A stretch of DNA of 64,000 nt from Macrococcoides bohemicum (GTDB lineage Bacteria > Bacillota > Bacilli > Staphylococcales > Staphylococcaceae). Both the position numbers and the translations under genes were made by a program. The stretch covers positions 124,001-188,000 of the forward strand of contig NZ_PZJG01000001.1 in the NCBI RefSeq assembly GCF_003259675.1. Reading direction: 5' to 3'. Under the pieces are notes generated by a model. It saw nothing but the letters and a program-made list of their open reading frames with translations, was not told where the DNA came from and did not search any database. Within the stretch, counting starts at the first letter, position 1. The number at the start of each line of letters is the position of its first letter. Of this stretch, positions 25,662 through 36,480 are shown in pieces.

Positions 25662-26258
25662 ATGAATATTTTTTATAACAAAGTTGTTGGAGATTATTTA
25701 TTTATTACATTAGAACCAGTAGATGGACCATTTGAATATGTAACGAACGGTGACATCATCACGATAAAAAAAGATGGCAAAGTCGTAGGGTATAATGTTA
25801 GTGGTGTTGAATCATTAGGATTAGATACGAATGGACAAGTGAAGTTAGATGAAAATTTAATGTCTAAAATTAATGACCTATTATTACAAAAAGGATTAGA
25901 CGCACCATTAGAAGTAGATTTATCACCTAAGTTTGTTGTAGGTTATGTTGAAACATGTGAGAAACATCCTGATGCTGATAAATTAAATGTTACAACAGTT
26001 GATGTTGGCACTGAAAAATTACAGATTGTTTGTGGAGCAAAAAATATCGCACAAGGTCAGAAAGTTGTTGTCGCTAAAGTTGGTGCTGTAATGCCTAGCG
26101 GTATGCAGATTAAAGATGCTGAGCTACGTGGCGTACCTTCAAAAGGTATGATTTGTTCGGAACGTGAATTAGGATTAACAGATTCTGAAGAGAAAAAAGG
26201 TATTTTAGTTCTAGATGATTCGCGTGAGATTGGCGAAGACTTCTTTAAAGCAGAATAG
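25662..26258 (+). CDS. ytpR: YtpR family tRNA-binding (EMAP/PheT-type OB-fold) protein
   Basis: 198 residues. A unique N-terminal domain precedes an OB-fold tRNA-binding domain starting near 90 (VGYVETCEKHPDADKLNV) and including IVCGAKNIAQGQKVVVAK and GMICSERELGL, as in the N-terminal part of PheT. It is a free-standing domain with no synthetase part; its role is unknown. AAGGAG precedes ATG 25662. sftA starts nine bases after its stop. Confidence 0.88.
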   Translation: MNIFYNKVVGDYLFITLEPVDGPFEYVTNGDIITIKKDGKVVGYNVSGVESLGLDTNGQVKLDENLMSKINDLLLQKGLDAPLEVDLSPKFVVGYVETCEKHPDADKLNVTTVDVGTEKLQIVCGAKNIAQGQKVVVAKVGAVMPSGMQIKDAELRGVPSKGMICSERELGLTDSEEKKGILVLDDSREIGEDFFKAE

Positions 26259-26267
26259 GGTGATAAC

Positions 26268-29200
26268 ATGAGTTGGTTTGATAAACTATTTGGAGAATCA
26301 TCAGAGAAAACAGAAGATACGCACGATCAAACACATGAAGACGATGTCTATCACAGACCACGAGGGAAATTCAGATTTCCACTTAATATAGAAAATATTA
26401 AAACAGCAGAACATCATCGTACACTAGATAATGTTAATGAGACAAAGATTACAGATCATAAGCATGAATATATCGAACCGGTTCAACCTCGTCGTGAAAC
26501 AAATATTGCTCAAAATGAAAGTGTTAACACAGAAGAAATTAGAGCATCATTTTCCTCTGATTACGTTCCAAGACGTGAAAGAAGAAGAGGTAGAAATAGC
26601 GAACAGCAATCATTTCATACAAGACGCACTGAATCATTAAGTAATAATGAAGTTATTGATCGTTATCAGCCTAAGACAAGATTAAACGATGCACCAAAGT
26701 ATACTTCTTATCAACCTAAGAATAACCGAAGTAGTATTCATAAAACTAACAGTGCCCAGACATTCAGTGAGAAACAATATAGTGTGCATCAGCCTAAATT
26801 TAAAGCATCTTTAGTACCTTCAGCTGTCTATGGTACGAAGCCAAGAAAAGATCCGTCATCTTTAAAGCAACCGATTCAACCGATACAGGGTAAGAAAACT
26901 GTAGCATCAAGACCTGCAAATCCGACACATCGCAAAGAAGATAATACAGTCAATATTGAGAATGTCTATGCCTCTCAAATTGTTGCTGAAATTAGGCGAG
27001 AACGTGAGAAAAAGTTACAGCGTAAAAAAGCGTTTGAACAAGAACGTGAACTCAAGAAACTTCAGGAATTAGAAATATCATCGATGATGCGTGAAGATAA
27101 AAGTGATGTTGAATATGTTCATGCTGAACCGGAAACAACTGAATTTGACGAACGTGTAACGATTATAGAGGAAGATGTTGTAGCACACGAACCCGTTATC
27201 AATCCTATTGATTTAACTGAAGACAGTGAAGAAGATATCATGGCAATAGATGTCAGTGAAATAGAAGAACATGAAATAGAAGAAAGTATTGATGAAACAG
27301 AAGCCATCACTATTTCTGAAGGAGAAAGATATACCTATTCTACAAAGACACCATTCAATCCTGCTAATGCTGAGCGTTTAACAATTATTGAAGCAACAGA
27401 AGAAGAAAGTTATGAAGATGAAACTGCTGAAGATGGTAAAGAAGAAATTGCTGAAGTGAAAGAAGTAACACTTTTAGAGAGTGACGTTGAAACATTGGAA
27501 CAAACATCAACAGAAGAAGAATTTTTAGATGAGAATGTGACGTTCGAACCCGTAGAAGAGCAACGGATTGAAATCGATGATGTTTCTTCTGAGATGATTG
27601 ATGAAGATTTAGAATATAAAGAAGATGAATCTGAAGAAGTAACTTTCGAAACAACAGATGTACATACAGCACACTCAAAATCTTTAGAACCGATACTTGA
27701 ACCGGATTTCAAACAAACGTCAGAAGTCGATGAAGTAGTTTCTGAAGCTGAAGCAGTTGATGAAGGTTCTTTAGAACCCGTTATTCCGTTTATTGAAACA
27801 GAAGAAGATACCGAAGCATTCGTTGAATTAGATGCTACTGAAGAAACAGACGTAATTGTTGAATTGGATACTACAAAAGCGCATGCATCATTTGAACCTG
27901 TTCTTATTCCTGAAAATACAGAAGAAGTGACTCAACCTGAGTTAACAATTGATGATAGTGATCAATTAGATGAAACAAATGAAGCAGAACAAAGCGTTGT
28001 AACAGGTAATATCAATCAGCATTTATCTTCAGGACATTACGTTCAAATTGAAAATAATGAGATTAAAGTAAACATTCGTGATCATCAGCCGCACGCCGTT
28101 ATCTCATCAGCTCAACAACCTAAAAAGAAAGTGTCACCATTCAATGTCGTCATGACACCAAGTGATAAACGTCGTTTACTGGATAAAAAACGACAAGCTG
28201 ATTATTCTCCTGCAGTTGATATTCAGCAGTCATTTGAACAGCAGGGTACGACAGAGGGAAATATCGTTCAGGAAGATCATAACGTAGTCGAAGAAGTAAA
28301 AGAAATAGTAGAAGTAGATAAAGATATTGAAACAGTAAAAGAAGAAAATATATCAACTACTGTAATTGCATCACAACCTCAATCTAACCAGATTGTGAGC
28401 AACAACGGTTACCCGATGAAAAAAGAACCGACGAAACGTATCGGTCCAAAATATTTGTTACCACCGGTTTCTCTATTAAATCCTGAAGATAAGGTAGAAC
28501 GCGATGAAATGTGGGTTGAAGAACATAAAGCACAGCTGGATGATGCTTTCTATCACTTTAATGTTCCGGCAAAGGTTGAAAATGTTGTCGTCGGTCCATC
28601 CGTTACACGATTTGAACTGTCAGTAGAAAAAGGTGTTAAAGTTTCTCGCATTACAAATTTACAGGATGATATTAAGATGGCACTTGCTGCTAAAGATATT
28701 CGTATTGAAGCACCGATTCCAGGCACTTCACTTGTAGGTGTAGAAGTACCTAACGTTGAAACGCGTAATGTAAATTTAAGCGAAGTTTTATTCAGTAAGA
28801 AGATGAAATTTGCGGAGAGCAAACTTACAGTAGCACTTGGTGCTCGTATTAATAACGAGCCTATGATTATGGATCTTGCTAAGATGCCGCACGGTTTAAT
28901 CGCTGGTGCTACCGGTTCTGGTAAATCTGTCTGTATCAATTCGATATTAGTTTCGTTATTATATAGAAATAATCCGAATGAGCTTAAATTGTTATTAATC
29001 GATCCGAAGATGGTAGAACTTGCGCCGTATAATGACTTACCACACTTAATTGCTCCTGTTATAACAGATGTGAAGGCTGCGACAGAAAGTTTAAAATGGG
29101 TCGTTGAAGAGATGGAACGTCGCTACAAAATATTTGCAGATATTCATGTTCGTAATATTACAGCTTATAATCAGAAGGTAAGTTATGTAGAGCGTTTACC

Positions 29201-29834
29201 GAAGATTGTCATCGTAATCGATGAGTTAGCGGATTTAATGATGATGTCTCCGCAAGATGTAGAACATGCTATCGCACGTATTGCACAGAAAGCACGTGCT
29301 GCGGGTATTCATATGATTCTAGCAACACAACGCCCTTCAGTAAATGTAATAACAGGACTGATTAAAGCAAATGTTCCTACGCGAATTGCCTTTATGGTTT
29401 CTTCAGCAGTCGACTCAAGAACGATAATTGATAGTGGCGGAGCCGAAAAGCTTTTAGGAAACGGTGATATGTTGTATCTTGGTAATGGAATGAATAAACC
29501 AATTCGAATTCAAGGTAACTTTGTTTCAGATGAAGAGATTGATGCGGTTGTTCAATATGTCAAGACGCAAGGTGAACCGAATTATTTATTTCAGGAAAAA
29601 GAATTGCTGAAGAAAGTTTCGGAAGCACCTAAAGATGAATTATTTAATGAAATTTGTGATTTTATGATTGATGAAGGTCATATTTCAACATCTCAAATTC
29701 AACGTAGATTCCAGATTGGTTATAATCGTGCTGCACGTATTATTGATCAGCTAGAAGAAATGGGCTACGTCAGCGGTCAGAACGGCTCTAAACCAAGAGC
29801 AGTATTAATAACGGAAAAACAAGCAGAATATTAG
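26268..29834 (+). CDS. sftA: FtsK/SpoIIIE-family DNA translocase, SftA type, with long acidic N-terminus
   Basis: 1188 residues. No transmembrane helices are seen, which fits SftA (YtpS/YtpT), the soluble FtsK paralogue. Residues ~1-720 are low-complexity: basic and Gln/Arg-rich at first, then strongly acidic, with five [HFL]-E-P-[VI] motifs (307, 426, 473, 502, 542). The motor begins near 725 ([12 protein letters not shown]), with Walker A GATGSGKS (880-887), Walker B VIVIDE (D985) and a C-terminal winged-helix gamma domain (~1120-1185). It should pump DNA at the closing septum. murC starts 11 bases downstream. Confidence 0.9.
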   Translation: MSWFDKLFGESSEKTEDTHDQTHEDDVYHRPRGKFRFPLNIENIKTAEHHRTLDNVNETKITDHKHEYIEPVQPRRETNIAQNESVNTEEIRASFSSDYVPRRERRRGRNSEQQSFHTRRTESLSNNEVIDRYQPKTRLNDAPKYTSYQPKNNRSSIHKTNSAQTFSEKQYSVHQPKFKASLVPSAVYGTKPRKDPSSLKQPIQPIQGKKTVASRPANPTHRKEDNTVNIENVYASQIVAEIRREREKKLQRKKAFEQERELKKLQELEISSMMREDKSDVEYVHAEPETTEFDERVTIIEEDVVAHEPVINPIDLTEDSEEDIMAIDVSEIEEHEIEESIDETEAITISEGERYTYSTKTPFNPANAERLTIIEATEEESYEDETAEDGKEEIAEVKEVTLLESDVETLEQTSTEEEFLDENVTFEPVEEQRIEIDDVSSEMIDEDLEYKEDESEEVTFETTDVHTAHSKSLEPILEPDFKQTSEVDEVVSEAEAVDEGSLEPVIPFIETEEDTEAFVELDATEETDVIVELDTTKAHASFEPVLIPENTEEVTQPELTIDDSDQLDETNEAEQSVVTGNINQHLSSGHYVQIENNEIKVNIRDHQPHAVISSAQQPKKKVSPFNVVMTPSDKRRLLDKKRQADYSPAVDIQQSFEQQGTTEGNIVQEDHNVVEEVKEIVEVDKDIETVKEENISTTVIASQPQSNQIVSNNGYPMKKEPTKRIGPKYLLPPVSLLNPEDKVERDEMWVEEHKAQLDDAFYHFNVPAKVENVVVGPSVTRFELSVEKGVKVSRITNLQDDIKMALAAKDIRIEAPIPGTSLVGVEVPNVETRNVNLSEVLFSKKMKFAESKLTVALGARINNEPMIMDLAKMPHGLIAGATGSGKSVCINSILVSLLYRNNPNELKLLLIDPKMVELAPYNDLPHLIAPVITDVKAATESLKWVVEEMERRYKIFADIHVRNITAYNQKVSYVERLPKIVIVIDELADLMMMSPQDVEHAIARIAQKARAAGIHMILATQRPSVNVITGLIKANVPTRIAFMVSSAVDSRTIIDSGGAEKLLGNGDMLYLGNGMNKPIRIQGNFVSDEEIDAVVQYVKTQGEPNYLFQEKELLKKVSEAPKDELFNEICDFMIDEGHISTSQIQRRFQIGYNRAARIIDQLEEMGYVSGQNGSKPRAVLITEKQAEY

Positions 29835-29845
29835 GAGATGAGCAC

Positions 29846-31141
29846 ATGACTTTATATCATTTCGTTGGTATTAAGGGTTCAGGAATGAGTGCATTAGCAC
29901 ACATCTTATTCGATATGGGTGAACAGGTTCAAGGTTCAGATATTGAAAAGGAATTTTTTACTGAGATTGGTTTGCGTGATAAAGGGATTACAATCCTTCC
30001 ATTCAATGCAGATAATATTAAAGAAGGTATGACAGTAATTGCCGGGAATGCATTTCCTGACAATCACGAAGAAATTGTTCGTGCGAATGACTTAGGTTTA
30101 GAGGTCATCCGTTACCATAAATTTTTAGGTGACTTTATGAGCCGTTACATTTCTGTGGCAGTTACAGGTGCCCATGGAAAGACGAGTACAACAGGTCTTT
30201 TATCGCATGTGATGAATGGAGATAAAAAAACATCATTCTTAATTGGTGATGGTACTGGTATGGGTATGCCAGGCAGTGAATACTTTGCTTTTGAAGCTTG
30301 TGAGTATCGTCGTCACTTCTTAAGTTATTCACCTGACTATGCGATAATTACGAATGTAGATTTCGATCATCCGGATTACTTTAAATCTTTAGAAGACGTG
30401 TTCAGTGCATTCCAGGAAATGTCTTATAAAGTGAAGAAAGCGATTGTGGCATGTGGAGATGATGAAAATCTTAAAGGATTAAAAGCAGATGTTCCAATTT
30501 ATTATTATGGATTAGCTGAGGGTAACAAAGTCACTGCTAAAAATGTAGAATCTGTTGATAATGGAACAACATTTGATGTGTATATCGATGGTGAGTTTAT
30601 TGATCATTTCAAAACGCCGATGTTTGGTAATCATCAAGTGCTAAATGCCTTGGCAGTAATTACAATTTGTTATCTTGAAGATTTAGATATGGCTGCAATT
30701 AAAGATGCATTAGCTACTTTTGGCGGTGTGAAACGTCGTTTTAGTGAAAAGAAATTTGGGGCACAAATCTTAATTGATGACTATGCGCATCATCCAACTG
30801 AAATTAAAGCAACATTAGAATCTGCATCAAAAAAATATCCGAATAAAGAGATTGTAGCAGTTTTCCAACCGCATACTTTTTCAAGAACGAGTGCATTCTT
30901 ACAGGAATTTGCCGATAGTTTAAAAGTAGCTGATAAGACTTATTTGTGTGATATATTCGGTTCTGCCAGAGAATCATCTGGAGAACTTTCAATTAAGGAT
31001 TTGCAAACTTTAATTCCTGATGCTGAACTCATCAGTGAAGCGTCAGTTTCTCAATTGAAAGCGCATGAAAATAGCGTTATTATATTTATGGGTGCTGGCG
31101 ATATTCAAAAAGTTCAGAAATCTTATGAAAATCTTATATAA
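29846..31141 (+). CDS. murC: UDP-N-acetylmuramate--L-alanine ligase
   Basis: 431 residues, Mur ligase family. The N-terminal domain opens [14 protein letters not shown]; the ATP loop is GAHGKTST (108-115); the central [10 protein letters not shown] and the C-terminal [10 protein letters not shown] motifs are all present. It adds L-Ala to UDP-MurNAc in peptidoglycan precursor synthesis. TAGGAGATGAG precedes ATG 29846. It is probably cotranscribed with sftA. No terminator is seen; a sigma-B promoter starts 15 bases after the stop. Confidence 0.97.
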   Translation: MTLYHFVGIKGSGMSALAHILFDMGEQVQGSDIEKEFFTEIGLRDKGITILPFNADNIKEGMTVIAGNAFPDNHEEIVRANDLGLEVIRYHKFLGDFMSRYISVAVTGAHGKTSTTGLLSHVMNGDKKTSFLIGDGTGMGMPGSEYFAFEACEYRRHFLSYSPDYAIITNVDFDHPDYFKSLEDVFSAFQEMSYKVKKAIVACGDDENLKGLKADVPIYYYGLAEGNKVTAKNVESVDNGTTFDVYIDGEFIDHFKTPMFGNHQVLNALAVITICYLEDLDMAAIKDALATFGGVKRRFSEKKFGAQILIDDYAHHPTEIKATLESASKKYPNKEIVAVFQPHTFSRTSAFLQEFADSLKVADKTYLCDIFGSARESSGELSIKDLQTLIPDAELISEASVSQLKAHENSVIIFMGAGDIQKVQKSYENLI

Positions 31142-31156
31142 CGTTACACAAAGTAT

Positions 31157-31181
31157 GTTTAAGCTTTATTCAGCAGGGTAT
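31157..31181 (+). promoter_or_regulatory. Sigma-B-type promoter of ytxG
   Basis: GTTTAA (31157-31162), 13-base spacer, GGGTAT (31176-31181): a perfect match to the sigma-B consensus. ytxG starts at 31224. Confidence 0.85.
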
Positions 31182-31223
31182 TTGACTAAATAACAAGAGT
31201 TATAAATAATAGGAGGCGTTTTT

Positions 31224-31766
31224 ATGGAATGGATTTTACCAATCGCAGGATTAATCGCTGCAATTGCATTTTTAGTATTATGTATCTTCTTAGGATTGAC
31301 TTTAATGTCAGTTAAGAAGAATTTAGACCATGTTGCTAAAACACTTGATGGTGTTGAGGGACAAATTCAAGGTATTACACGTGAATCAACAGATTTATTA
31401 CACAAAACAAATCGTTTAGCTGAAGATGTTCAGTTTAAAGCTCAAAAATTAAATACAGTTGTTGATGCAGTAACTGGTATTGGTTCAACTGTTCAAAACT
31501 TAAACAGTTCAGTGGATAATGTGACTTCTTCAATTACTCACAATATCTCACAAAACGAAGACAAAATTTCTCAAGTTGTCCAATGGTCAAACGTAGCTAT
31601 GGAAGTAGCTGACAAATGGCAAATGAGAAAACAACGTCGTAATTCAGTAAACTTTGCTGATACAACACCGAATTACGAGAACCATGTAAACCAGAACAAT
31701 TTTAATGAAACACACACAAAAGGTGATCATTTAGACCAAGATAAAATCAATGCTGGTTTAAAATAA
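31224..31766 (+). CDS. ytxG: DUF948 general stress protein YtxG
   Basis: 180 residues. A single N-terminal transmembrane segment (ILPIAGLIAAIAFLVLCIFL) is followed by a long amphipathic/coiled-coil region with the DUF948 pattern (LDHVAKTLDGVEGQIQGI), then a polar tail. In B. subtilis ytxG, ytxH and ytxJ form a sigma-B/sigma-H stress operon upstream of aroA-ccpA; here the same order is kept without ytxJ. ATAGGAGGCG precedes ATG 31224. The molecular role is unknown. Confidence 0.85.
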   Translation: MEWILPIAGLIAAIAFLVLCIFLGLTLMSVKKNLDHVAKTLDGVEGQIQGITRESTDLLHKTNRLAEDVQFKAQKLNTVVDAVTGIGSTVQNLNSSVDNVTSSITHNISQNEDKISQVVQWSNVAMEVADKWQMRKQRRNSVNFADTTPNYENHVNQNNFNETHTKGDHLDQDKINAGLK

Positions 31767-31776
31767 TCAATAATTG

Positions 31777-31809
31777 GGAATGTACATATTGTACATTCCT
31801 TTATTTTTT
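31777..31809 (+). terminator. Terminator of ytxG
   Basis: GGAATGTAC (31777-31785), loop ATATT, GTACATTCC (31791-31799), then TTTATTTTTT. Confidence 0.85.
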
Positions 31810-31863
31810 GAATAAAATAAGGATTAAAGCATCAAAATCAATATACTAACGGGGGCGTTAAAA

Positions 31864-32403
31864 TTGGCAAATACTTATAATAGAGACTTACATACACATA
31901 CAGTAAAAGAATATAAAGTTCAAAATGATACAACAGCACGTGACTTTTCAATCGGATTAACTGCGGGATTAGTTGTCGGCTCGTTTCTTGGTTTACTTGT
32001 AGCACCGAAAGCAGGTAAAGATTTACAACAGGATTTAAGTCAAAAGTCAGAAAGTTTAAAAGCGAAATCAGTAGATCATTACAATAAACAAATTGAAAAT
32101 GCACAAGGTTTCAAAGAAAAATCAAATGCATTTGCTGCAAAGTTAACAGAAAAAACGGCAGAATTAAAAGAGAAAGCGGCGCAAAAATTAAATAATGGTG
32201 ATAAAGATAATCATGTGACGTTTAATGAATTAGAGCGACAAAAACAAGCGATTAAATCGGAAGTAAATGATGATTCATTAGCACAACCGATTGCAATTGT
32301 AGATAAAGAATTAGATACACCGATTAAAGATGAAGCTTTAGCAGAACGTGAACAAACAATAAAAACAGCTAAAGATGCTGACAATAAAGTAAGAAACAAA
32401 TAA
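31864..32403 (+). CDS. ytxH: YtxH-domain general stress protein (paralogue 2)
   Basis: 179 residues. After a polar N-terminus comes the YtxH core IGLTAGLVVGSFLGLLVAPKAGKDLQQDL (about 30-58, Gly-rich hydrophobic then APKxGKD), followed by a long Lys/Glu-rich helix. The start is TTG 31864 behind ACGGGGGCG; no in-frame ATG is near. Its arrangement after ytxG copies Bacillus, although a terminator lies between the two genes, so it may need read-through or a promoter of its own. Function unknown. Confidence 0.83.
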   Translation: MANTYNRDLHTHTVKEYKVQNDTTARDFSIGLTAGLVVGSFLGLLVAPKAGKDLQQDLSQKSESLKAKSVDHYNKQIENAQGFKEKSNAFAAKLTEKTAELKEKAAQKLNNGDKDNHVTFNELERQKQAIKSEVNDDSLAQPIAIVDKELDTPIKDEALAEREQTIKTAKDADNKVRNK

Positions 32404-32428
32404 TATACAATTTTTTTTGGATTATGAT

Positions 32429-32459
32429 AAAATAGTAGGCTGACGGTCTACTATTTTTT
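32429..32459 (+). terminator. Terminator of ytxH
   Basis: AATAGTAG (32431-32438), loop GCTGACGGT, CTACTATT (32448-32455), then TTTT. Confidence 0.85.
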
Positions 32460-32485
32460 GAATTTATATAAAAGAGGTTATAGCG

Positions 32486-33556
32486 ATGGATGAATTGAAT
32501 CATTTACGAGAAAGAATAGAAGCAATTAATATTGAAATCTTAAAGTTACTGAGCGAACGCGGTGAAATCGCTAAACAAATAGGTGAAGAAAAGCGTAAAC
32601 AAGGAACTGCAATTTATGATCCTGAACGTGAAAAAGAAATGATTAACATGTTACTGGATAAAAACGATGGACCATTTGATGATAATGTGATCAAGCAGTT
32701 GTTTAAAGAAATTTTTAAAGCATCGACAGAATTACAAAAATCAAATAGTGAAAAGCATCTTTTGGTATCACGTAAATTAAAACCAGAAGATACGATTGTT
32801 TCTTTTGATAATGGGGCGATTATTGGTGACGGTAATAAGTCATTTGTATTTGGTCCATGTTCAGTAGAATCTATTGAACAGGTGGATGCAGTTGCGAAAA
32901 ATTTACATCAAAAAGGTGAGAAATTTATTAGAGGCGGTGCATTTAAACCAAGAACTTCTCCTTATGACTTCCAGGGACTAGGTGTTGAAGGTCTAAAGGT
33001 ATTAGGTGAAATGAAAAAACGCTATGACTTAAATGTTGTAAGTGAAATTGTTAATCCAAACCATTTTGATCTTGCTGATCCATATGTGGATGTATTTCAG
33101 ATTGGTGCACGTAATATGCAGAATTTCGAATTGTTAAAAGAAGCGGGAAAAACAAATAAACCGATTCTTTTAAAACGAGGATTAAGTGCTACAATTGAGG
33201 AGTTTATCTATGCTGCTGAATATATTTATGCCAATGGGAATAGTAAGATAGTACTTTGTGAACGAGGTATTAGAACGTACGAGAAAGCTACTCGTAATAC
33301 ACTAGATATATCTGCTGTACCAATTCTTAAACAAGGTACGCATCTGCCTGTATTGGTAGATGTGACGCATTCAACGGGCCGTAAAGATATTATGTTACCT
33401 GTCGCACGTGCAGCTTTAGCAGTTGGAGCAGATGGTGTGATGGCAGAAGTACATCCTGATCCATCTGTTGCCTTAAGTGATGCAGGTCAACAAATGGACC
33501 TTAACGAATTTGAAACTTTCTATCAGGAAATTACAAAGGCAGCACGAAATTATTAA
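32486..33556 (+). CDS. aroA: Bifunctional chorismate mutase / DAHP synthase
   Basis: 356 residues. Residues 1-~90 form an AroQ-type chorismate mutase domain ([20 protein letters not shown]); the rest is a type I DAHP synthase of the AroG/KdsA kind ([39 protein letters not shown]). It catalyses the first shikimate-pathway step, and the mutase domain probably acts as the feedback-sensing part, as in Bacillus AroA(G). AAGAGG precedes ATG 32486. ccpA follows after 85 bases. Confidence 0.94.
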   Translation: MDELNHLRERIEAINIEILKLLSERGEIAKQIGEEKRKQGTAIYDPEREKEMINMLLDKNDGPFDDNVIKQLFKEIFKASTELQKSNSEKHLLVSRKLKPEDTIVSFDNGAIIGDGNKSFVFGPCSVESIEQVDAVAKNLHQKGEKFIRGGAFKPRTSPYDFQGLGVEGLKVLGEMKKRYDLNVVSEIVNPNHFDLADPYVDVFQIGARNMQNFELLKEAGKTNKPILLKRGLSATIEEFIYAAEYIYANGNSKIVLCERGIRTYEKATRNTLDISAVPILKQGTHLPVLVDVTHSTGRKDIMLPVARAALAVGADGVMAEVHPDPSVALSDAGQQMDLNEFETFYQEITKAARNY

Positions 33557-33641
33557 CAATTTGTGAATTTGCTAACTTTAAAAATGAAAAAGTTATGAAA
33601 ACGTGTTAGAATAATAAATAAAACGGTTACAGGAGGATATA

Positions 33642-34631
33642 ATGACAGTTACAATATATGATGTTGCTCGCGAAGCAAAAGTTTCGATGGCAACTGTCTC
33701 TCGTGTGGTGAATGGCAATCCAAACGTGAAACCAGCGACAAGAGATAGAGTCAATGAAGTAATTAAAAGATTAAACTATAGACCGAATGCAGTTGCACGT
33801 GGTCTGGCAAGTAAAAAAACTACGACAGTTGGTGTTATCATTCCTGATATTTCAAATGTTTATTATTCTGAATTAGCACGTGGATTAGAAGATATTGCAA
33901 CGATGTATAAATATCAGACAATCATTTCAAACTCAGATAACGATGCACAAAAAGAACAGGAAATCTTCAACAATTTATTATCTAAACAAGTTGATGGTAT
34001 TATTTTCTTAGGCGGTACTTTATCTAAAGAAACGACAAATATTATTAAAACATCTTCTGTACCAGTCGTTGTATCAGGTACACATGACCTGGATGCAAGT
34101 TTACCGGCAGTAAATATAGATTATGTTAATGCAAGTAAGGAAATTACTGAGAAGTTCGTTCAAGATGGTGTGAAGAAGTTTGCTTTCGTAGGTGGAGGTT
34201 ACTCAGAGAAAGCGCAAATCGATATATTAGAAGGTATGAAGTCTGTACTTTCAGCAAATAATATTAAGCTTGACGATGCATCTGTTTACATCGGACAAGA
34301 ACAATATTTAGATGGCGAGAAGGCGTATGAAGCAATTAAATCTCAAAACCCTGAAGTAATCATGTGTATCAGTGATGAACAGGCAATCGGCATTGTTCAT
34401 GCAGTACAAGATGATGGTAAAGATATACCAAATGAATTACAGGTGATTAGTTTCAACAATACACGTTTAGTTAAGATGGTACGTCCAAAATTATCAAGTG
34501 TGATGCAACCACTTTATGATATCGGTGCTGTTGGCATGCGACTACTTACTAAATATATGAACGATGAACAAATTGAAGAATCAAAAGTAACATTACCTTA
34601 CAGTATCGTCTATAGAGGTACTACAAAATAG
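33642..34631 (+). CDS. ccpA: Catabolite control protein A
   Basis: 329 residues, LacI family. The N-terminal helix-turn-helix [20 protein letters not shown] and hinge [14 protein letters not shown] are followed by a periplasmic-binding-like core. CcpA with HPr(Ser-P) binds cre sites to repress or activate carbon genes. Candidate cre sites in this window precede acsA, fhs, hutH and the GltT-type carrier. Directly after aroA and next to acuCBA, as in Bacillus. AGGAGG precedes ATG 33642. Confidence 0.96.
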   Translation: MTVTIYDVAREAKVSMATVSRVVNGNPNVKPATRDRVNEVIKRLNYRPNAVARGLASKKTTTVGVIIPDISNVYYSELARGLEDIATMYKYQTIISNSDNDAQKEQEIFNNLLSKQVDGIIFLGGTLSKETTNIIKTSSVPVVVSGTHDLDASLPAVNIDYVNASKEITEKFVQDGVKKFAFVGGGYSEKAQIDILEGMKSVLSANNIKLDDASVYIGQEQYLDGEKAYEAIKSQNPEVIMCISDEQAIGIVHAVQDDGKDIPNELQVISFNNTRLVKMVRPKLSSVMQPLYDIGAVGMRLLTKYMNDEQIEESKVTLPYSIVYRGTTK

Positions 34632-34633
34632 AA

Positions 34634-34674
34634 ATAAGCGATTAAACTGATTCAGTTTAATCGCTTATTTTTTT
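34634..34674. terminator. Bidirectional terminator between ccpA and acuC
   Basis: AATAAGCGATTAAACTGA pairs with TTCAGTTTAATCGCTTATT, followed by a T run; the stem is about 17 bp. Confidence 0.9.
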
Positions 34675-34699
34675 ATGAATAATATGATATTTATTTTGT

Positions 34700-35836
34700 T
34701 TAATAATGCATTAAAGTTCTCTGAAGTGTCTGTTCATTTTTTTCTTCAATATCCAACCTTCTAGGGATTGATTCGTAATTTTCCAGATCCTCATTCCATG
34801 TCTTCGGTAATTTAATTTTTGATTTTGGCTGCCACATATCGATCCAGGATTTTGGTATCTCTCCTTCTAGCGATGGGTTTCCTAACATTGCATTATAAAC
34901 TTGTGCCCAGGCGAGTGGTGCCACTTGAAAGATATTATACCCGCCACCACCGATTGCGATCCACTTGCCGTCTGTATACTGTTCTGCACACTGATGTACG
35001 ATTTGAGGAATTGTCTGGTATGTTCTATGTGTGACAGATAAATGTGTCAATGGGTCAAGGTAATGCGCATCTGCACCATTTTGACTCAGTATAATATCAG
35101 GTTTAAAGAATTCACATGCTTTAATCAGACTTTCTCGGAAGATGTGAAGAAAAGAGTCATCTTCAGTATAGGCATCTACAGGTAAGTTCATGCTATATAA
35201 ATAACCGTTACCGTCTCCTTTTTCATGGATTGTTCCTGTACCCGGAAATAAATATCTTCCTGTTTCATGGATTGAATATGTGAAGACATCGTTATCATTA
35301 TAAAATGAAAACTGAACACCGTCCCCATGATGGGCATCTGTATCGATATAAAGCACGCGTTTATTATACTTTTGTCTCATATATTCAATCGCAACAGTGG
35401 AATCATTATAGATACAAAATCCGGAAGCACGACCTCGGAATCCATGATGTAATCCACCACCAAAGTTGCAAGCTGTTTTTGTCTGTCCGGTCATGACAGC
35501 ATCTACAGCTGTTAACGTTGCTCCTACGAGTGTCGCACATTTATCATGCATGCCTTCAAAGTTTGGTGTATCATTTGAATTCAGACCAAACTTTTCACAA
35601 TCTGTTGCGCTTAAAATCTGCTGACCTGCATCTTTAACAGCCTGAATATACTCTGGTTGATGACCGAGTAATAACTCTTCGTCTGTTGCAATACGAGGTT
35701 TAATGATTTTATCTTCAGGAAGTAACTGTAAAGCTTCTAGCAATGTTTTCGTTAACAGTAATCGCATTTGATTGAAAGGGTGATCGTTACTGAAACGGTA
35801 TGCGAGTAATGCATCATCATATACAAATAACGTCAT
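34700..35836 (-). CDS. acuC: AcuC, NAD-independent (class I/II type) protein deacetylase
   Basis: 378 residues with the histone-deacetylase fold: HHGFRGRASGFCIYND, YIDTDAHHGDGVQ with the zinc ligands Asp/His, and IAIGGGGYN near the C-terminus. In Bacillus AcuC removes the acetyl group from acetyl-CoA synthetase and so reactivates it. It overlaps acuB by four bases (ATGA) and is last in the acuABC operon. Confidence 0.94.
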   Translation of the reverse strand: MTLFVYDDALLAYRFSNDHPFNQMRLLLTKTLLEALQLLPEDKIIKPRIATDEELLLGHQPEYIQAVKDAGQQILSATDCEKFGLNSNDTPNFEGMHDKCATLVGATLTAVDAVMTGQTKTACNFGGGLHHGFRGRASGFCIYNDSTVAIEYMRQKYNKRVLYIDTDAHHGDGVQFSFYNDNDVFTYSIHETGRYLFPGTGTIHEKGDGNGYLYSMNLPVDAYTEDDSFLHIFRESLIKACEFFKPDIILSQNGADAHYLDPLTHLSVTHRTYQTIPQIVHQCAEQYTDGKWIAIGGGGYNIFQVAPLAWAQVYNAMLGNPSLEGEIPKSWIDMWQPKSKIKLPKTWNEDLENYESIPRRLDIEEKNEQTLQRTLMHY

Positions 35837-36471
35837 AGGCTGTTTTCCATTGGATTGTATACTTGAAATCCTTTTGCTTCGAGTTCAGCAATGATTGTTT
35901 GAGGATGCATTGACATCATACGTACGCTAACGATTTTTTTGCCTGGATTTTTTTTATCACGAAATACGAGGACACTTTCTATTCCGGTCTTAAATCTATG
36001 GAAGACTTCAGTCACTTCGTGAAGATTGCCCGGTATATCCGGTATTTGAATTTGAATTGTTGTTCCTGGTGTTACGACGCCTGTCAGTTCGATAAAAGTA
36101 TTCAGCATGTCTTTAGCAGTGACAATACCAACAACTTTGCCTCGTTTCACGACAGGGATACTACCGATATTTTCATTGTAGAAGTCTAGCGCAATTTCTT
36201 CTACAAAATCGAGTGGATGACATGTAATAACGTTTTTCGCCATAATCTTTGTTATCGGTACATTTAAATCCAGAACAAGGCGATCTTGTAAGTTTGATGG
36301 TAAAGCCTGTTTAATATCTCGGTCGCTAATAATGCCGAGCAGTCTATTTTCATCATCAACAATTGGGACATGATGGATATTTTTTTCATGCATTAAAGTG
36401 ATGATTTCTTCTATTGTGCCCTCTACATTGAATGTAATACAGGGACTTGTCATTATTCGTTCAACTAACAT
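35833..36471 (-). CDS. acuB: AcuB-like protein: two CBS domains plus ACT domain
   Basis: 212 residues. Two CBS domains occupy about 1-125 (VERIMTSPCITF, GIISDRDIKQ; KIMAKNVITC, GIVTAKDML), followed by an ACT-like domain from ~138 (GTTIQIQIPDIPGNLHEVTEVF). CBS pairs bind adenylates, so it may sense energy state; the biochemical role of AcuB is unresolved. It is the middle gene of acuA-acuB-acuC, nine bases after acuA and overlapping acuC. Confidence 0.9.
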   Translation of the reverse strand: MLVERIMTSPCITFNVEGTIEEIITLMHEKNIHHVPIVDDENRLLGIISDRDIKQALPSNLQDRLVLDLNVPITKIMAKNVITCHPLDFVEEIALDFYNENIGSIPVVKRGKVVGIVTAKDMLNTFIELTGVVTPGTTIQIQIPDIPGNLHEVTEVFHRFKTGIESVLVFRDKKNPGKKIVSVRMMSMHPQTIIAELEAKGFQVYNPMENSL

Positions 36472-36480
36472 AGTATCCTC

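Noticed and set aside
26268-26300. N-terminal membrane anchor in the FtsK/SpoIIIE-family protein
   Set aside because: No hydrophobic segment long enough; this is the soluble SftA type, not FtsK or SpoIIIE.
33596-33610. cre-like ATGAAAACGTGTTA upstream of ccpA
   Set aside because: Three core mismatches to TGNAANCGNWWNCA; CcpA autoregulation is possible but not supported here.
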